Positions 54,066 to 64,000 of a stretch of DNA of 64,000 bases are shown in pieces. Source of the DNA: Dugong dugon. Lineage: Eukaryota; Chordata; Mammalia; Sirenia; Dugongidae. Below the pieces are notes generated by a model. That model was not told where the DNA came from. It ran no database searches and worked only from the letters and a program-made list of their open reading frames with translations. Within the stretch, counting starts at the first letter, position 1; each line of letters begins with the position of its first letter. The stretch covers positions 18,336,501 to 18,400,500 of the forward strand of contig CM057476.1 of assembly GCA_030035585.1 (NCBI GenBank). Reading direction: 5' to 3'. A program made the translations under genes and the position numbers.

Positions 54066-54535
54066 ACTTGGTGGCAACGGGTTTGGGTTTTTTTTTTTTT
54101 TTTTTTGGTAGTTGCTATAAGAAGCCCTGGTAGTGCAGTGGTTAAGTGCTTGACTGCTAACTGAAAGATCAGTAGTTGGAACCCAACAGCTGCTTCTCTG
54201 GAGAAAGATGTGGCATCTGCTTCTGTAAAGATCACAGCCTTGGAAACCCTATGAGGCAGTTCTGCTCTGTCCTATAGGATTGCTATTAGTCAGAAGCAAC
54301 CCGACAGCAATGAGTTTGGTTTTGGTTTGTTAGTTGCTGTAAAGTCCCTTGGTGGCTCAACTACTAACGGTTCAACCCATTTAACAGCATCATGGAAGAA
54401 AGGCCTGGCAATCTGCTTCCATAAAGATTATAGCCAAGAAAACCCTATGGAGCAGTTCTATGCTGTAACACATGGGGCCATCATGAGCAGAACTGACTTG
54501 ACAGCAATGGAGTTTGTTTTTGTTTTTGGTTTGTA
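54066..54535 (+). mobile_element. Cluster of three AfroSINE pieces
   Basis: A SINE 3' scrap at 54066-54105 (GGTGGCAACGGGTTTGGG plus T-run). A full copy at 54118-54335 (AAGCCCTGGTAGTGCAGTGG, body CTTGGAAACCCTATGAGG). A second copy at 54345-54535 (CCTTGGTGGCTCAACTACTA, AGGCCTGGCAATCTGCTTCC). All share one orientation. Confidence 0.88.
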
Positions 54536-54955
54536 GGTGTTTACTTCCATGGCTCTGAAATCCTGTCCCCGTTCCTGTTTTCATAACTTGTCCTTTGAGG
54601 TAGCCCCTCCTCCATCAGGCCTTCCACAGCTAGCCCCACAGAGTGGCATCTCCTCCTCCCTCCATGCTCCTGGGGGCTCCTCCACCTCTGACCACTCACC
54701 TGTGGGTGTTAGTTACAGGTCATTGACTTTAGAGTTGGAATGGTGTTCAGAGTCTAGCAGTTTGAAACCTTGTATTTAAACTGCGGCATGTGTTTTCTTC
54801 CAATAAAATCTTATTCCAACTCGCAATATTTAAACTATATTGATGAGGTGGGAGTTGGAGACTAGGAACATCTCTGTTTGTATCTCTTTTTCCCAAGTCC
54901 TGAGGCACTTTGGGGAACCACTTGGGTCCTGGGAGGCATAATCTGAAAACCACCC
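54536..54955. other. spacer, nothing recognised
   Basis: No repeat recognised. Short frames without domain pattern. Confidence 0.5.
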
Positions 54956-54959
54956 ATAG

Positions 54960-55512
54960 TCCAGGCCTTCATCTTATAGATAAGGAAACCAAGACTCAGA
55001 GAGGAGAAGTGACATGCCCATTCATCCATTCAATACTGTTGATCATCAACTCTGTGCCAGGCACAGGATGGCGAATGGAATGGACAAGCCCCTGCCCTCA
55101 AGAGCTGTTATTCTAGCTGAGGAGACAGACAATGGATTAGATAGGAGGGGGCCCAACATACGACAGAATCACATGAGTTCAAGCAGGTCTTTATGAAGTG
55201 ACCTTCATTCTGAGTCCAGAGGTTAAGAAGACACAGGCTAAGTGGCTAAGTGAAGAATGAGGGAAAGACGTGCAGAGGGATCAGCAAGTGCAAAGGCCCT
55301 GAGGTGGGAAAGAGCTTGATGTATGTTAGGAGCTGCCGAAGGCCAGCATGTCAACAGCATAATGAGCCAAGGAGAGGAGAGTAAGCACTGAGACTGGAGA
55401 GACATGTACGCCATGGTAAACTGTATGGATTTTATTTTCAGTGTGGTAGAAAACCACTGGAGAAGTTTAAGCAGGAGAGTGACAAGATCTGATTTTGTTC
55501 CTCTTGTTATTT
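54960..55512 (-). mobile_element. MIR scrap followed by L2, reverse
   Basis: 54960-55015 is a MIR scrap (GATAAGGAAACCAAGACTCA). 55020-55512 follows reversed L2: AAGCCCCTGCCCTCAAGAGC, GCAAGTGCAAAGGCCCTGAG, GTGACAAGATCTGATTTTGT. Confidence 0.82.
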
Positions 55513-55905
55513 GTCTCTTTTGTGTTTTTCACAATACTCCATGCAGTTAGGTAATTTAAATATATATGTGTTGACTGCTGACTGCTTGAAGTCGACAAGG
55601 ATCTATAATCCATCTTTTATGTGACTTCCATATTCTAGATTAGTGTATCTTAACCTAGGTTGGGTTTCGAACACCTTCAAGTGTCTGATCAGAGCTATGG
55701 ATCTTTCCATAGAAAAAAATCTCCATGTATACATACACAGAGTTTTGCATAATAGGAATTCCTAAAGGCCCTGAAGCCCGTCTCAGAACCTTGCACCAGA
55801 CCGCCTGCTGTTAAAACTGCCATCTTGATTCCTTTCCACCAATGACCCATGCTGTGGGTGAAAATCATTGTCATCCTGGATTTAAAGTCAGATTATCTTA
55901 GTATC
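55513..55905. other. spacer, possible unnamed old repeat
   Basis: 55630-55790 faintly resembles 45790-45945. Otherwise unrecognised. Confidence 0.4.
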
Positions 55906-55907
55906 TT

Positions 55908-56098
55908 TGTTATTGTTAGTTGCTGTTGGGTCAATTCTGACTCATGGCAACCCCTTTTGTACAGAGTAGAACTGCCCCATAGGGTTTTCAAGGCTGTGAG
56001 CTTTCAGAAGCAGATAGCCAGGCCTGCCTTCACCTCTGGGTGGGTGTGAACTGCCAACCTGTCATCTAGTAGGTGAGTGCTTACCACTCAGGGACTGT
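55908..56098 (-). mobile_element. AfroSINE
   Basis: TTGTTAGTTGCTGTTGGGTC, TTCTGACTCATGGCAACCCC, CCAGGCCTGCCTTCACCTCT, ending CCACTCAGGGACTG. Confidence 0.92.
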
Positions 56099-57696
56099 CT
56101 CTGAAAAACCTTCGCAGAGTGTTGCCCCACGGGATCCACCTTGGCTAAAGATGATCTGATGCTCAGGAAATCCGTGTCCCTTGCACAGATCTACTAACAC
56201 AGGCAAATCAGAGCAGAGAACAAAATTCCCCAGATATTAGAGATAGAACTGCTTTCCACTGGTCACACTTAAGGACACAGAAAAGCTGCAGCACCAGGAG
56301 GAAGCCTAAAGACCAGTGAAATGAGGACAATGCATAATGCAAGAGCCCGCTTTCTCCCCAGCTTAATTCTATTTTGTTAAGTAATGATGGAATAAAAATT
56401 CAGGCTGGTGGAAGATGAGATTTGCGATTCTATTTGATCAAATGTCTATCGCTGTTGCTGTAAGCCCAACAGGTCACTTCGTAAACAGATAAATAAATCA
56501 AACGTCAGTGGGAAATGAGGAGTCACAGCCAAGAATGAAATGAGACAAAAACCATTCCCAGCTGTGATGTTTATTGGGGGCCTCTCTGATGGGGAGGTCA
56601 TACCTAGGCTGCAGAGGGAGCCGCATAGTGGCAAGTGGAGCGTTATTAAGGGATGGGGATCCAATCCCAATAAGCAAGCCCTTGTTAGGGAGCATCACCT
56701 GCCTAAGCCAAGATTGTTCCAGGGGATTCTGAAAAGCCAACAATTGATCCTCCACCATTAATGCTCCATTTGTGGGATTAACTGGGCTATGTGGGTAATA
56801 ATTTATGGGGAATCATTAACTTAATGATATTGGTTCACTATAAACTGCTTAGTCTGTCTCAGGGAAAATGGATTTCATAAATCTAGGTGGAAATTTCTGG
56901 GTGACTCATGGGAGGCCTGTCAGCAGGGTGGGGGTGGGTTACCAGACAGTGGAACTTGGAGCTCTTGGCTTGGTTGAAGGGCCTTGAAGATTTCCCCTTT
57001 ATTTGCTTTTCTCTGCCAGTCCAGTCAGTCACTCAAATAGAAGCAGGATGTGCCCAGGGTTGAAAAGTACAGGACGGAAAGGGGTGTGTTGATTCTCCTT
57101 GTCTTGAGTTCTGATCCCACATGTGACTTGGTGTGTAGACCCTGGCAAAGAGGGGAAGCTGGCATTGCCAGTGTGGGGGATTTTTGGGCCACAGAAATCA
57201 CATCTTTCCTCATCTGGAAAAGAATCAAACTCCTTTAAAGAGATCAATTTCAGCATCTGATACGTGCTGGCTAGGGTGTTCAAACTCTGGACAGGTATGC
57301 CAGGGAGGCTTCTGGGAAGCTGACTTAAGATACTGAATGATGAGGTGGAGCCAGCCAAGCTAGGACTTTGGATAAGGGCACTTGGGGGTAAAAGGAATAG
57401 CAGGGCAAGTGCAAAGGCCCTGGCCAGAAGGTACTGATATCCAGAAGAAGCGTTTGATTCTTGGGCCCCTGGGATTATCTCTGACATGGACAGTACAGAG
57501 ATGGCTACTTTAACTCATTCCAGATGAGGAGTAGTGCTTGGACTGAGAAAACCAGAGAGGGTCAGCAACAGCGAGCTCTGTGCAATCCGTCAGTGTGTGG
57601 GGCATCTAGGTGTTTCCCCACATATTGTCAGGGGGTGGTTCACATTACAGAGCCAGCCCATCTCTTCTACTTCTTCAGCCAGGATGATAGGGTAGC
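56099..57696. other. 1.6-kb apparently unique sequence; candidate conserved elements
   Basis: No named repeat. 56410-56600 and 56755-56900 are non-simple, with TTGATCAAATG-, GATAAATAAATCAAA- and TTAATGATATT-type cores. A 152-codon reverse frame (57487-57029) has a hydrophobic N-terminal part, but it lacks a recognisable domain and I do not call it. Confidence 0.4.
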
Positions 57697-58144
57697 TGTT
57701 TTAGTCAGGGTTCTCTACAGAAACAGAACCAGTGAGACGTATACAGAGGGGGAGAGAGAGGAAGAAAGAGGAGAGGGAGGGAGGGAAGGAGGCAGGAGAG
57801 AGAGAGAGAGATTGATTTACTTCAGAGATTTAGCTCACGTGATTGTGGGGGCTGGCAAGTCCAAAAATCCATAGATCAGGTGGCATGCCAGAGACTTCTG
57901 CAGGATTGTGTCCCAAGATCCATAGGTCAGGAGATGGGAAAAGTGCAGAGTGAAGAGAGCAAGTTCTGCCAAAATATCTATTTATAGTCTGAAGGCAGAG
58001 CACACCCTAAGAAGCTCACCTGTCAGCTGATTGATTATTTACATCACCTTAGATTACATTATGGAACAGCAACTAGTCTAGTGTTTGGCAAAACTACTGG
58101 GAACCATAGCCTAGCCAGGTTGACACATAAAACCAACCATCACA
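57697..58144 (-). mobile_element. MLT2-like (ERVL) solo LTR, fossil
   Basis: Starts TGTTTTAGTCAGGGTTCTCT and ends AACCAACCATCACA, 448 bp. Perfect 5-bp TSD gtagc (57692-57696, 58145-58149). It contains a GA-rich low-complexity expansion (about 57745-57812). Confidence 0.9.
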
Positions 58145-58299
58145 GTAGCTGTGATTTTTCTCCAAGTGCATGGATTCAAAACTGGATGGAAGGCATCTCT
58201 CCCAGAGTTAGGCCTGTTCATCAGAGGAATCCCCCTCCAGCCCTCTGCTGTGTCATAGCTTCGTGTAGGGAGGAGAAAGCATAGAAACAGAGTAATCAA

Positions 58300-58465
58300 A
58301 CTCGGCCATGTACTGTCTGGTTTTGAGCAAGCTGTTTAACTCCTCTGAGTCTCAGTGTCTTCATCTATAATACAAGGATAATAATGGCTTCTGCCTCCTG
58401 CCTCACTGGTCTTGTTAAGGTTAAGTAAGATGAGAAATACAAAGCACCTTGCACTTGGTGGTTAA
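58300..58465 (+). mobile_element. MIR SINE
   Basis: GAGCAAGCTGTTTAACTCCT, CTCAGTGTCTTCATCTATAA, GATGAGAAATACAAAGCACC. Confidence 0.88.
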
Positions 58466-58489
58466 AATTCCTCTTCTTTATGACAAACG

Positions 58490-58945
58490 CTGCTCGTAGC
58501 TTCTTCTTATCCACCCTTGCTGTCTTGTATAATAAGACAGCCTCTTATTTTGAAACTGGAGGTAAGCGCTTTATTTTCCAGGCTCCCTGGTAGCTGAGTG
58601 TGGCCAAGTGAGAAGTTATGGCCACTAACATATAAAAGGCAGTGGTGTCTAAAACTTCCACGCAGCATCTATAGAAGGTGCTCTTTCTTTTCCATATTCC
58701 CGAAGACTGGAAGGTAGTTATGATTGCTGGAACTGGGGCGCCCTTTTTGAACCATGAGGTGGAAGCCTTGTGCTGAGGTGGCCGAGCATCAGGCTAGAAG
58801 GAGCCTGGACCCCTCAGCTGCTTAACTCCGGTTCTGATTTTGTGAGAGAGAAATAAACTTCCACCTGGTTTAAGGCATTTTAAAATTTTGGGTTTTCTCT
58901 TTCTCAGAGCTGAGTGAATCCTGATATACTAGTTGTGTGCAGCTA
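58490..58945 (+). mobile_element. LTR-like ancient repeat, tentative
   Basis: Late AATAAA-type signal (58849-58856), a GATTGCTGGAACTGGGGCG block and an end near ATCCTGATATA suggest an old ERVL-class LTR. Family not assigned. Confidence 0.45.
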
Positions 58946-58949
58946 ACAA

Positions 58950-59085
58950 TAACAACATACTAGCTGTATGGCCTTGAGCAAATTTTCTTAACTGCTCTGA
59001 GCCTCAGTACCCTTATCAGCAAAATGGGTATAAAAATCCCAACCCCTCAGAAATGTTGTGAGGGTTTAATGACAGTGTGGTTGTC
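58950..59085 (+). mobile_element. MIR SINE
   Basis: GTATGGCCTTGAGCAAATTT, GAGCCTCAGTACCCTTATCA, GAAATGTTGTGAGGGTTTAA. Confidence 0.88.
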
Positions 59086-59089
59086 TTCT

Positions 59090-59222
59090 GCCTTGGAAAC
59101 ATTTTGTGACAGCCTTGAAGTACATATCCCCAGGCCCCACCCTGCAGCATCTGAATCACTAGGTCAGGTGATGGAGCCAGAGAATGTGCGTTTTTGTCAA
59201 GTCCTCGAGGTGATGTGACGCC
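59090..59222. mobile_element. MER5-like MITE
   Basis: CCAGGCCCCACCCTGCAGCA, GAGAATGTGCGTTTTTGTCA, GTCCTCGAGGTGATGTGA. Confidence 0.7.
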
Positions 59223-59645
59223 CAGCTGGGTTTGGGAAGAATGGGGCTGAGAGATTCATTCTTTCTTCCCCTGCTTCCAAAGCCAGAGAAAACAGTAAGA
59301 GCATGCGGTCTATACACGTGTCCCAAGGTGCTCACCCTCTCGGAATGGGGCTTACAGTGTCCCCGGCCCTCCCCAGGCCGCCCTGCTGCACATGCCTCTC
59401 AGCCCTCACAACCCTCAGAGGGCAGAATGATTTACTGGGGCAACGGCATGGTGTGTGCCGTCAGCAACCACCAGCTGCTCCATCCTATCTGAACCGTGTG
59501 CCCTGAATTTCTGCTTAAAATGCAGCGGCATCCGTGGATTACGGCTCGCTGGTTTACATGTGCATGATGGCTCTTTTAATCTAATTAAAGGAAGGCAGAG
59601 ATTTCCCTTTGGTGCCTCCAGCTAAAGAGAGCTCTGACTTTAAGC
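59223..59645. other. unique sequence; short candidate conserved element
   Basis: 59510-59640 has paired homeodomain-type cores (TTTTAATCTAATTAAAGG) in non-repetitive context. No exon called. Confidence 0.4.
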
Positions 59646-59647
59646 AC

Positions 59648-59910
59648 ACTGTAGTGGCTGAGAGCACTGGTTTTAGGATCAAGAAAACCTGGGCCCTAAT
59701 CCTGGCTGTGTGACCCTGGACAAATCACTTGACTTCTCTGAAGACTGAGTTTTCACCTTTGCCTGGGCACTTGCTATGAGCCAGGCTTTGGACTAAGCCC
59801 TTTGCAGGCATCTTAATTGTCCCCATTTTACAGATGTGGAAACTGAGGCTCAGAGAGGGTAATTAGCTTGCCCAGATGGCACAGAGAGTAAAAGGTGTGG
59901 GTTTGATAGA
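59648..59910. mobile_element. Two MIR SINEs back to back, opposite orientation
   Basis: Forward MIR 59648-59760 (GTGGCTGAGAGCACTGGTTT, AATCCTGGCTGTGTGACC) is followed directly by a reverse MIR 59762-59910 (TTTTACAGATGTGGAAACTG). Confidence 0.85.
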
Positions 59911-59972
59911 ATAATAATATCTTGCTGCTTGACTCCTCTGATGATGGAATAATTGAGTGGTTCTAGAATGCT

Positions 59973-60192
59973 TAGGGGTCCACGGGTGGTGCAAATGGTT
60001 ATGCACTTGACTGTTAACCAAAAGATTGGCAGTTCAAACTTACCCAGAGGTACCTCGGAAGAAAGGCCTGGTGATCGGCTTCTGAAAGATCACAGCCTTG
60101 AAAACCCTATAGAGTGCAGTTCTACTCTGCAACACATGGGGTCTCTACGAGTCAGAACTGACTTGATGACAAGTGGTTTTTGTTTTTTTGGG
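59973..60192 (+). mobile_element. AfroSINE
   Basis: GGTCCACGGGTGGTGCAAAT head, GGCAGTTCAAACTTACCCAG B-box region, AGGCCTGGTGATCGGCTTCT, T-rich tail. Possible short TSD tgcttag on both sides. Confidence 0.93.
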
Positions 60193-60690
60193 ATTTAGTG
60201 TGCTTAGCATGGCCGTATCACTTACTGTTGTGCTAGTAGCTACTATTGTCATTGTTGCGATGAATCGTTACTAACAGCTAAAAAGTGTGGGGAGCAAGGA
60301 GCACAGCCAGTCCATGAAAGGCAGCGTTCCTGTCACAGCTGAGGAGCATGGGAGGCAGAACAAGACCGGCCCCGGAGTCCTGCAGGCCCCACAGAATCAT
60401 CTATCCTGGTCCAGATATCGGTTGGTGCTTCAGGTGATGGACTTCTCATCAGTTGCAGTATCTTGATCTTAAAAGGCCTTGGCAATGGAGACCCTGGTTT
60501 TTCAGTGTTCACATAACCTCGTTGGTTTTCATTCAGACTGCACTGGATCCCCCATAGCTGAGCCAGACATGTTACTCTCTCCTTGTTTTTGTTCTCTTCT
60601 ACTCAGGAGTCTCGAGGGAGGAGGCAAGGAATACTGACTGGGGCTCTGAGGAGGACAGAGTGGAGTCCTCGAAAGATAGTCACATTTTTC
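60193..60690. other. spacer, nothing recognised
   Basis: No named repeat or exon pattern. Confidence 0.5.
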
Positions 60691-60694
60691 CCCT

Positions 60695-60910
60695 GACGTT
60701 TTACTGTGGAAATGTTCAAAGTTGAAAGAACTTTACAAGCCGTGACCATAAACCTACCACCTAGATTCTACCATTAGCTTTTTACTGTAATTGCTTGATC
60801 GCTCATGTCTGTCTATGATGCATTTCAAAGTAAATTTCAGAGATGTGTACTAAATACTTCAGCATTTGGGCTTTTTATTTAAACTTTAGAATCATCTGTG
60901 CACTCAAAAC
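60695..60910 (-). mobile_element. Old L1 3' UTR-like fragment
   Basis: TATGATGCATTTCAAAGTAA followed by ATTTCAGAGATG is typical of old L1M4-type ends. Short and diverged. Confidence 0.55.
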
Positions 60911-60979
60911 CTGTCCTGGCTGCCCAATGAGTGTCATTTGGGAAGCCCAAATGAAGACAGAGCCCCTGAGGTGGAGGTG

Positions 60980-61271
60980 CACTTTGTTCCAGGCGCTGCT
61001 TTCTTGGTGGTATGAGGTCCCCGTGTCTCTCTGCTGGCTTCTCTCTTTCATATCTCAAAAGAGATTGGCTTAAGACACCATCTAATCTTGTAGATTGAGT
61101 CATTAACATAACTGCCGCTAATCCCATCTCATCAACATCAGAGGTAGGATTTACAACACGTAGGAAAATCCCATCAGATGACAAAATGGTGGACAATCAC
61201 ACAATACTGGGAATCATGGCCTAGCCAAATTGATACACATATTTTGGGGGAACACAATTCAATTCATGACA
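60980..61271 (-). mobile_element. Partial MaLR-like LTR
   Basis: Reverse copy of the common LTR family (GCTGCTTTCTTGGTGGTATG through AATTCATGACA). Only the 5' part (about 290 of 510 bp) remains. Fossil. Confidence 0.88.
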
Positions 61272-61591
61272 GTAAGTAAATAAAAATAAATAAACAGATA
61301 GTGAGAAGGGCTCTGATGAGAATAAAGCAGGATGATTTGATAGAGACTGAAAGGCTGCATGATTTTTTAAATTAATTTTTGAATAGATAATTCGCATATG
61401 TGGTTTAGACTTCTGAATATGTAATTTTAATTTTCATCAAGGCAACTCATGAGGATAGTTTTAAAAGTCAAATAGTGTGATAAGACTTATAATGAAAATC
61501 ACCAGTTCCCTGGCCCCTTTTCTGCCCCGCAAACGACCCTTCAGAGATAGCTACTAATCTTCAGAGGGGTTGGGGGTGAAAATAGACAATA

Positions 61592-61620
61592 GCATATATA
61601 TATATATATATATATATATA
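61592..61620. repeat. (TA)n microsatellite
   Basis: Uninterrupted TA run of about 29 bp directly next to an L2 fragment. Confidence 0.97.
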
Positions 61621-61855
61621 CAGTGAGAGAAGATAGTGGCTTGGACTAGGGTGGTAGCAGTGGGCATGGGGAGAAGTGAACAGATTCAGAAAATATTTTG
61701 GATTTATTGCTGGCAGAACTTCATGACTAACTGTATCTAGGACTGAGAGAAGTAAAGAAATCAAGGATGAGTCCTGAATTTTCACTTGAGCCACTGGGTG
61801 GAAGGTGCTGCTGTTTATTGAGATGGAAGACTCTGGAAGGACTAGCGTTTTAAGA
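61621..61855 (-). mobile_element. L2 LINE fragment, reverse
   Basis: GTGGCTTGGACTAGGGTGGT, CAAGGATGAGTCCTGAATTT: same L2 region as 39840-39970. Confidence 0.85.
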
Positions 61856-61861
61856 GAAATT

Positions 61862-62080
61862 ATCAGGCAGACCTGGGTTCCAGTCTTCGCTCCACCTTTT
61901 ATTAGCTGTTTTATATTGTGCAGGTTACTGCACCCCAGTAAACCTTGATTTTCTTACCTGTAAAATGGGTATAGTAATCATACCTACCTCACAGAGTTGT
62001 TGTGAAGATTAAATTAAACACTGCAAGTAAAGTGCTCTTACTGCCTGGCACATAGAAGATATTCAGTGAATGTCATTATT
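61862..62080 (+). mobile_element. MIR SINE, nearly complete
   Basis: CAGACCTGGGTTCCAGTCTT, CTTACCTGTAAAATGGGTAT, GTTGTTGTGAAGATTAAATT, TGCCTGGCACATAGAAGATA. Confidence 0.95.
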
Positions 62081-62475
62081 AGAAAGTGAGAGAGAGGCCG
62101 TTCCTCTTCTTTGTAGGCATATAACTCCAGACACGAAGGGCCAAAGGAAAGTGAGTCAGATGGTGTCTACAAGCAGACCCTTGCTTTGTGTTCCTGGGGT
62201 AGATGTATTGTTCTACCCTCATGCTGGAATACCAGAAACCCTTCTCAAATGTACCCAGGTTAACCCTTCTCCTGATGAGGTTTCCAGCTCTGAGTGGTGG
62301 CTGGTATTTTCTATCCCTACCCTTGGTGGAGAGGGAGGGTAGAGTGGGTAGACAGTCTCTCTTGGATGGTGTCAACTATGATGCCCAGAGCAAACCTACT
62401 GAGTCATGTCCCACCACACGTACATTGATGGGCAAAGGCTGTCAAAACCACACCTTGTATCTGTAGAACTTGCTT
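62081..62475. other. spacer, nothing recognised
   Basis: No repeat or coding signal recognised. Confidence 0.5.
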
Positions 62476-62648
62476 CAGATTCTCTGAACAATTTTACATG
62501 TTATCTTATTTGATCCTCACAACAACTCTGTGACGTAGGAATTATCAGCCACGCTTGATAGATGAGGAAACAGAGGCTCGCGGAGGTTAAATAGATTTCA
62601 TAATGTCACATTGTTAGCAAATATTGGGACTGAGTCCCATTAGGCTTT
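62476..62648 (-). mobile_element. MIR SINE
   Basis: TTTGATCCTCACAACAACTC, GATGAGGAAACAGAGGCTCG. Confidence 0.9.
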
Positions 62649-62659
62649 GGCTTTTATTG

Positions 62660-62860
62660 GGTTACATATGCAAACTGTGCACCCGACGATTTATCCTAAG
62701 AAAATCATCTTGGATGTGCACAGAGATGTTCATCACAGTATTGTTTATAAGTTCAATAAATGGGAAATAATTTAAATGTCCGCTAATAGGGAATTGGTTA
62801 AATAAATAGAGGTATAGCCATACAGGGAATATTATGCATAATCCTACACACACACACAAA
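62660..62860 (+). mobile_element. HAL1/old L1 fragment, forward
   Basis: TTTATCCTAAGAAAATCATC, GATGTTCATCACAGTATTGT, GGGAATTGGTTAAATAAATA: the standard ORF2-terminal/HAL1 sense order. Confidence 0.75.
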
Positions 62861-62999
62861 ATCAAAGGCATCACAAACCTGTATTGGAGCCTCTCAAAGA
62901 ACATCAAAGAGGACTCAATGTTGTAGTTCTTAGAAACCTTTCAAAAAATCCTTTTCCTCCCATTACTGTTTCCTCACATCCCTGCAGCTTTCAACCACT

Positions 63000-63082
63000 G
63001 TTTTATATTGTGTAGGTTCCTGCACCCCTGTAAGCCCCAGTTTCCTCACCTGTTAAATGGGTATAGTAATCACTCTCCACTG
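63000..63082 (+). mobile_element. MIR SINE middle fragment
   Basis: CCCCAGTTTCCTCACCTGTT, AAATGGGTATAGTAATCACT. It shares non-consensus bases with the MIR at 61862. Confidence 0.8.
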
Positions 63083-64000
63083 ACACCCAACCATCTTAGG
63101 ATCTTGTCTTTTCTTCATCTGCCCATTTCCTTTCTCCTTTATTATTTCTCCTCTCACAAAAATGAGACTCCCCTGCCCTCATGTATCCAGTTCTTTCTGT
63201 ACCCAACTTTGCACCATAAAAGCTCAGGAACTGAGTTGAATTCTCCCTGTCAGGGGGAGAAGTGGAATGCTGAACAGACAACCACAGAATTATGTTTAGC
63301 AGTGGGAAGAGGAAAAAAAGATGTAAACAATCAGATGTTAAGATTCTTCCCTTCGTCACACATTTTTAAAAGTTTTGTTATTTTTGGACAAAGAACCTTC
63401 CAGAAAATGCATACCAAACGGCAATCTACTAAGCAGTAGATGAGCGTGTGAGGAATCCCCTGTGCTTGTCCAGGTCCTCGGCATGATGTTTCTGAACTAG
63501 GGAAAGAATTCTGAGGAAATCCCATGTCAGCTTCCCCACCATGGCCGTTGGCTGAGAGAGGGAGAGAGAGAGGTGGAAAGAGCTGCTTCCCTTCCTTTTG
63601 AAGAATTGGATAGGAAGCAATTTCCCTGCTTCTGGCCTCTGGATGAGTGACAATGAATCATTTTCCTTTGGCGTCTGCTTCAGGAGGGAGGGGCTCCACA
63701 ATCGTTTCTCTATTTGGAATCAGTTTAACAAGGTATTGACATTCCCGGATGGAGCTAAGTGACTGAAGACAGACTGAGTCAGCAAGCACTAGGGGAGGGT
63801 GGAGTTTATATTTCAAGCAGTACTGGAAAGGGGTGTTCTGTGGGTTCATCCACGTCTGTCTTGGGGAAGGTCTGAAAAATGGAGTTTTAAGATATGTTTC
63901 TGCTGAAAACATCCCACCCTCTTCTCCTGAAGTCCAAACCCCTCTTTCCTGTGATGAACTCATTTCATACAGTTTTGTTGGAGTTGCCCACCCCCGAATC
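63083..64000. other. spacer, apparently unique
   Basis: No named repeat. The 143-codon frame at 63008-63439 begins in a MIR and has no domain; several reverse frames likewise. Ends at the window edge. Confidence 0.5.

Noticed and set aside
57029-57487. 152-codon reverse frame with a hydrophobic stretch that could be read as a signal peptide
   Set aside because: No domain pattern, no splice or promoter context, and the composition follows the local DNA.
57745-57812. GA-rich tract as a regulatory GAGA-type element
   Set aside because: It lies inside an MLT2-like LTR where such low-complexity expansion is common.

Overview
The window looks like non-coding nuclear DNA of an afrotherian mammal, most likely a proboscidean (elephant) or another paenungulate. 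Three things support this: many tRNA-derived SINEs of the AfroSINE type, an RTE/BovB-like LINE fragment, and several copies of one MaLR-like LTR family next to ordinary mammalian MIR, L2, MER5, MLT1 and MLT2 fossils. I found no host protein-coding exon, rRNA, functional tRNA gene or CRISPR array that I can defend. The longer open reading frames lie in LINEs or look like chance frames in repeats and spacer.

Layout. 1-218 is the tail of a MaLR-like LTR. 219-1530 is a reverse-strand RTE/BovB reverse-transcriptase fragment. 2630-4000 is an old L1 end. 5076-7320 is an AfroSINE split by a short two-LTR MaLR-like element (5205-7236). 7373-8943 is a stack in which two L1 insertions used the same target sequence. 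9841-12160 holds LTR fossils, MIR and a MER5-like element. 15371-26080 is the main structure: an old L1 split by a nearly full-length younger L1 (16345-25359, reverse strand). The younger L1 keeps an open 336-codon ORF1 (22434-23444), has a tandemly repeated 5' UTR, and carries another L1 end inserted in its ORF2 (20407-21053). From 26 kb to 64 kb the window is MIR/L2-rich spacer with scattered AfroSINEs, solo LTRs (27320-27840, 31499-32051, 35021-35499, 36934-37436, 57697-58144), MLT1-like LTRs, microsatellites and stretches of apparently unique sequence. Some of the unique stretches have the composition of conserved regulatory DNA.

No genes here work together. The information is a history of transposition: MIR/L2/MER5 first, then MLT1/MLT2 and old L1, then lineage-specific L1, AfroSINE, RTE and the MaLR-like family, with nested insertions and target-site duplications (TSDs) giving relative order. 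Family names come from recalled consensus sequences, not from a database search, so subfamily labels are tentative. LTR elements are described only as fossils.
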